64,000 bases of DNA from Nonomuraea turcica (GTDB lineage: Bacteria > Actinomycetota > Actinomycetes > Streptosporangiales > Streptosporangiaceae): the NCBI RefSeq assembly GCF_030718205.1, contig NZ_JAUZQF010000022.1, positions 62,001-126,000 of the forward strand. The letters run 5' to 3'. The notes beneath the pieces are model-generated. The model made no database searches, was not told the origin of the DNA, and worked only from the letters and a program-made list of their open reading frames with translations. Each line of letters begins with the position of its first letter. Position 1 is the first letter of the stretch. The position numbers were made by a program, and so were the translations under genes. Shown one piece after another: positions 60,960 to 64,000 of this stretch.

Positions 60960-63772
60960 CGGAGACGGCCAGCGGTTCAGTAGCGCGCGGGGGTAAGCGT
61001 CCGCGTAAGGGGCTGAAGATGAAGCGGATCTTCACCAAGCCCGGCGTGCACCCGTATGACGAGATCCAGTGGGAACGCCGCGACGTCGTCATGACCAACT
61101 GGCGCGACGGCTCGGTCAACTTCGAGCAGCGGGGCGTCGAGTTCCCCGAGTTCTGGTCGGTCAACGCGGCCAACATCGTGACCACCAAATACTTCCGCGG
61201 CGCCGTGGGCACCCCGCAGCGCGAGTGGAGCCTGAAGCAGCTGATCGACCGGGTCGTCGGCGTCTACACGCGCACCGGCATCGAACACGGCTACTTCGCC
61301 GGCGACGAGGACGCCGAGATCTTCGACCACGAGCTGAAGCACGCACTGGCGCACCAGGTGTTCGCGTTCAATTCGCCGGTCTGGTTCAACGTGGGCACCC
61401 AATCACCTCAGCAAGTAAGCGCTTGCTTTATCCTCTCCGTGGACGACCAGATGGAGTCGATCCTGGAGTGGTACAAGGAAGAGGGTGTGATCTTCAAGGG
61501 CGGCTCGGGGTCGGGGGTCAACCTGTCCCGGATCCGTTCCTCGAAGGAGTTGCTGTCGAGCGGCGGCACCGCGAGCGGGCCGGTGAGCTTCATGCGCGGC
61601 GCCGACGCGTCCGCGGGGACGATCAAGTCCGGTGGCGCCACCCGCCGGGCGGCCAAGATGGTCGTGCTCGACGTCGATCACCCCGATATCGAGGAGTTCA
61701 TCGAGACCAAGGCGCGCGAGGAGGACAAGATCCGCGCGCTGCGGGACGCCGGTTTCGACATGGACCTGGGCGGCAAGGACATCGTGTCCGTCCAATACCA
61801 GAACGCCAACAATTCGGTGCGCGTCTCGGATGAGTTCATGCGGGCCGTCGAGAAGGGCGAGAAGTTCGGCCTGCGCGCTCGCCTCACCGGCGAGGTGATC
61901 GAGACGGTCGACGCCCAGGACCTGTTCCGCAAGATGGCCAAGGCTGCCTGGGAGTGCGCCGACCCGGGTCTGCAGTACGACGACACGATCAACGACTGGC
62001 ACACCACCCCGGAAACGGGGCGGATCACCGCCAGCAACCCGTGCAGTGAATACGTCCACCTGGACAATTCCTCCTGCAACCTGGCCAGCATCAACCTGCT
62101 GAAGTTCCTGAAGGACGACAACTCCTTCAACGTCGCCGACTTCGTCAAGCTGACCGAGCTGATCATCACCGCGATGGACATCTCGATCACGTTCGCCGAC
62201 TTCCCGACCGAGAAGATCGGCGAGACCACGCGGGCGTACCGGCAGCTCGGCATCGGTTACGCCAACCTGGGCGCGCTGCTGATGGCGACCGGCCATGCTT
62301 ATGACTCCGACGGGGGTCGTGCCGTGGCGGGGGCGATCACGTCGCTGATGACCGGTGTGTCCTACCGCCGCAGCGCCGAACTGGCGGGGGTCGTGGGGCC
62401 GTACGACGGATATGCCAGGAACGCCGAGCCGCACAAGCGCGTCATGCGCAAGCACTCGGCGGCGAACGACTCCATGCGCACGATCGGCTCGATGGACGCC
62501 AAGATCCACGCTGAGGCGTCGCGCCAGTGGGCGGAGTGCCTCAAGCTCGGCGAGAAGAACGGCTACCGCAACGCCCAGGCCAGCCTCCTGGCGCCGACCG
62601 GCACGATCGGGCTCATGATGGACTGCGACACGACCGGCATCGAGCCGGACCTGGCGCTGGTCAAGTTCAAGAAGCTCGTCGGCGGCGGCTCCATGCAGAT
62701 CGTCAACCAGACGATCCCGCGGGCGCTCAAGCAGCTCGGCTACCAGCAGGAGCAGATCGAGGCCGTCGTCGAGTACATCGCCGAGCACAGCCATGTCATC
62801 GACGCGCCCGGCCTGCGCAAGGAGCACTACGAGGTATTCGACTGCGCGATGGGCGAGCGGGCGATCGCGCCGATGGGACACGTCCGCATGATGGCGGCCA
62901 CCCAGCCGTTCCTGTCCGGCGCCATCTCCAAGACGGTCAACCTGCCCGAGTCGGCCACGATCGACGACATCGAGCAGGTCTACATGGAGGGCTGGACGCT
63001 CGGGCTCAAGGCGCTGGCCGTCTACCGCGACAACTGCAAGGTCGGCCAGCCGCTGTCGGCCGGCAACGGCGCCAAGAAGGAAGAGGCGGCCAAGGAGCCC
63101 GAGGTCAAGGTCATCGAGGTCAACCGGCCGACCCGGCGGCGCATGCCCAACCAGCGGCCGAGCATGACCACCCGCTTCACGGTGGGCGGCGCCAAGGGTT
63201 ACATGACCGCTTCGTCCTACCCCGATGACGGGCTCGGCGAGGTCTTCCTCAAGATGTCCAAGCAGGGTTCGACCCTGGCGGGCGTCATGGACGCGTTCTC
63301 CGTCGCGATCTCCATCGGGCTCCAGTACGGGGTGCCGCTGGAGACGTACATGAGCAAGTTCGTGAACATGCGGTTCGAGCCGGCGGGTATGACGGACGAC
63401 CCGGACATCCGGATGGCCACGTCGGTGATGGACTACATCTTCCGGCGCCTGGCCCTGGACCACCTGCCCTACGAGGAGCGGGCGGCCCTGGGTATCTTCT
63501 CGGCGGCCGAGCGGGCCGCGCAGCAGCGTGGGGAGGACCCGGCGGCGTTGCAGGAGACGGTGGACCGCGAGGCGCTGGCCCAGTCGGCGCCGATCGAGCA
63601 GAAGCCGAAGGAGATCCACCCGGTACCGGCGGCCCAGGAGGAGCTGACGCTGGAGAGCCACCAGCGCTTCACGGCTGACGCGCCGCTCTGCATGACCTGC
63701 GGCACCAAGATGCGTCCTGCCGGCAGCTGCTACGTCTGCGAGGGCTGCGGATCAACCAGCGGTTGCAGCTGA
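60956..63772 (+). CDS. nrdJ: vitamin B12-dependent ribonucleotide reductase
   Basis: 938-aa class II ribonucleoside-diphosphate reductase; reduces ribonucleotides to deoxyribonucleotides with adenosylcobalamin in place of a tyrosyl radical subunit. N-terminal [20 protein letters not shown] and [17 protein letters not shown], the active-site region [20 protein letters not shown] (redox and radical Cys), [21 protein letters not shown], and a C-terminal zinc-type tail CMTCGTKM and CYVCEGCG with final GCS. ATG 60956 overlaps the nrdR stop. Any longer frame runs into nrdR and is excluded. Confidence 0.97.
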   Translation: MTETASGSVARGGKRPRKGLKMKRIFTKPGVHPYDEIQWERRDVVMTNWRDGSVNFEQRGVEFPEFWSVNAANIVTTKYFRGAVGTPQREWSLKQLIDRVVGVYTRTGIEHGYFAGDEDAEIFDHELKHALAHQVFAFNSPVWFNVGTQSPQQVSACFILSVDDQMESILEWYKEEGVIFKGGSGSGVNLSRIRSSKELLSSGGTASGPVSFMRGADASAGTIKSGGATRRAAKMVVLDVDHPDIEEFIETKAREEDKIRALRDAGFDMDLGGKDIVSVQYQNANNSVRVSDEFMRAVEKGEKFGLRARLTGEVIETVDAQDLFRKMAKAAWECADPGLQYDDTINDWHTTPETGRITASNPCSEYVHLDNSSCNLASINLLKFLKDDNSFNVADFVKLTELIITAMDISITFADFPTEKIGETTRAYRQLGIGYANLGALLMATGHAYDSDGGRAVAGAITSLMTGVSYRRSAELAGVVGPYDGYARNAEPHKRVMRKHSAANDSMRTIGSMDAKIHAEASRQWAECLKLGEKNGYRNAQASLLAPTGTIGLMMDCDTTGIEPDLALVKFKKLVGGGSMQIVNQTIPRALKQLGYQQEQIEAVVEYIAEHSHVIDAPGLRKEHYEVFDCAMGERAIAPMGHVRMMAATQPFLSGAISKTVNLPESATIDDIEQVYMEGWTLGLKALAVYRDNCKVGQPLSAGNGAKKEEAAKEPEVKVIEVNRPTRRRMPNQRPSMTTRFTVGGAKGYMTASSYPDDGLGEVFLKMSKQGSTLAGVMDAFSVAISIGLQYGVPLETYMSKFVNMRFEPAGMTDDPDIRMATSVMDYIFRRLALDHLPYEERAALGIFSAAERAAQQRGEDPAALQETVDREALAQSAPIEQKPKEIHPVPAAQEELTLESHQRFTADAPLCMTCGTKMRPAGSCYVCEGCGSTSGCS

Positions 63773-63843
63773 CTCCCTGAAGTCCTCCGATCTAACCGGA
63801 ACTCGGCGCCTTGGCTGAGGTCTTGCTCATGCTGGGGTTACGA

Positions 63844-63871
63844 AGAGGCCCGGCCTTTTGGCCGGGCCTCT
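63844..63871. terminator. strong terminator after nrdJ
   Basis: AGAGGCCCGGCC (63844-63855) and 63860-63871 form a perfect 12-bp stem around TTTT, 72 bp past the nrdJ stop. Nothing else is supported from here to the window end. Confidence 0.85.
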
Positions 63872-64000
63872 CTGCTGGTGTGACCGACCCGCCATTAGGT
63901 GGGGGTTACTCCAGAGGATCACCTGAAGATGTTTTCCTCATATAGACTTCAGGTGTGTGCCGGGGTTCTGGCTCTTCTCTGCTTGCCGAGGGACGGTCAC

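Noticed and set aside
61403-63661. 752-codon minus-strand open frame antisense to nrdJ
   Set aside because: Shadow frame; nrdJ is unmistakable on the other strand.

Overview
The window reads as the chromosome of a high-GC filamentous actinomycete, most likely Streptosporangiales (Nonomuraea-like). This is inferred from G/C-rich third codon positions, frequent GTG starts, actinobacterial families (DUF4192, DUF1707/DUF4870, DUF5994, DUF6458, GuaB1-type IMPDH relative, F420-type LLM oxidoreductase), a tmsA/tmsB pair for 10-methyl-branched fatty acids, and the lexA / LysM / nrdR / nrdJ arrangement. No rRNA, tRNA, CRISPR array or prophage was seen.

Layout. 0-6.4 kb: housekeeping run on the + strand (secreted protein, ftsH, DUF937, maf, EI24, DUF4192). 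6.4-12.5 kb: looser accessory stress region (DUF5994, CsbD, a broken universal stress protein, DUF6458, GlsB/YeaQ, LysR). 12.67-14.6 kb: an apparently complete IS605-type element with divergent tnpA and tnpB, beside the wreck of an FG-GAP repeat gene. 15-22 kb: DUF1707, RlpA-like protein, ATP-dependent DNA ligase, FKBP, SDR and guaB1. 22-32.4 kb: two regulator/enzyme pairs with visible palindromic operators (TetR/FAD monooxygenase and TetR/quinone-reductase-like MDR), flanking a CaiB-type CoA transferase, a Ser/Thr kinase with an overlapping 2-hydroxyacid dehydrogenase, and tmsAB. 32.5-44 kb: lipid/alkyl-type metabolism (acyl-CoA ligase, GMC oxidoreductase, two paralogous P450s sharing an upstream element, MFS exporter, epoxide-hydrolase-like enzyme, RNA methyltransferase). 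44-57 kb: a Trp-Pro-repeat membrane protein, leuS behind what looks like a leader-peptide attenuator, LLM and DoxX genes, tricorn protease, MalY/PatB, nucleotidyltransferase, and a secreted GH43-AbfB enzyme behind a LacI-type palindrome. 57.5-63.9 kb: lexA, divergent LysM/ChiZ-like gene, nrdR and nrdJ, closed by a strong terminator.

The most interesting signals are regulatory or structural rather than a new multi-gene system: (1) a 14-codon leader with three consecutive Leu codons, an 11-bp hairpin and a terminator in front of leuS; (2) a 25-codon upstream ORF overlapping the tmsA start by GTGA; (3) a 19-bp element shared by the two P450 genes; (4) short repeats made from the last codons and stop codon of several genes, placed just beyond those genes; (5) a perfect 12-bp hairpin that buries the ribosome-binding site of the DUF937 gene; (6) small genes that a length cutoff would miss (CsbD-like 57 aa, 39 aa, 41 aa). 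All family assignments come from reading the translated sequence, without database searches.
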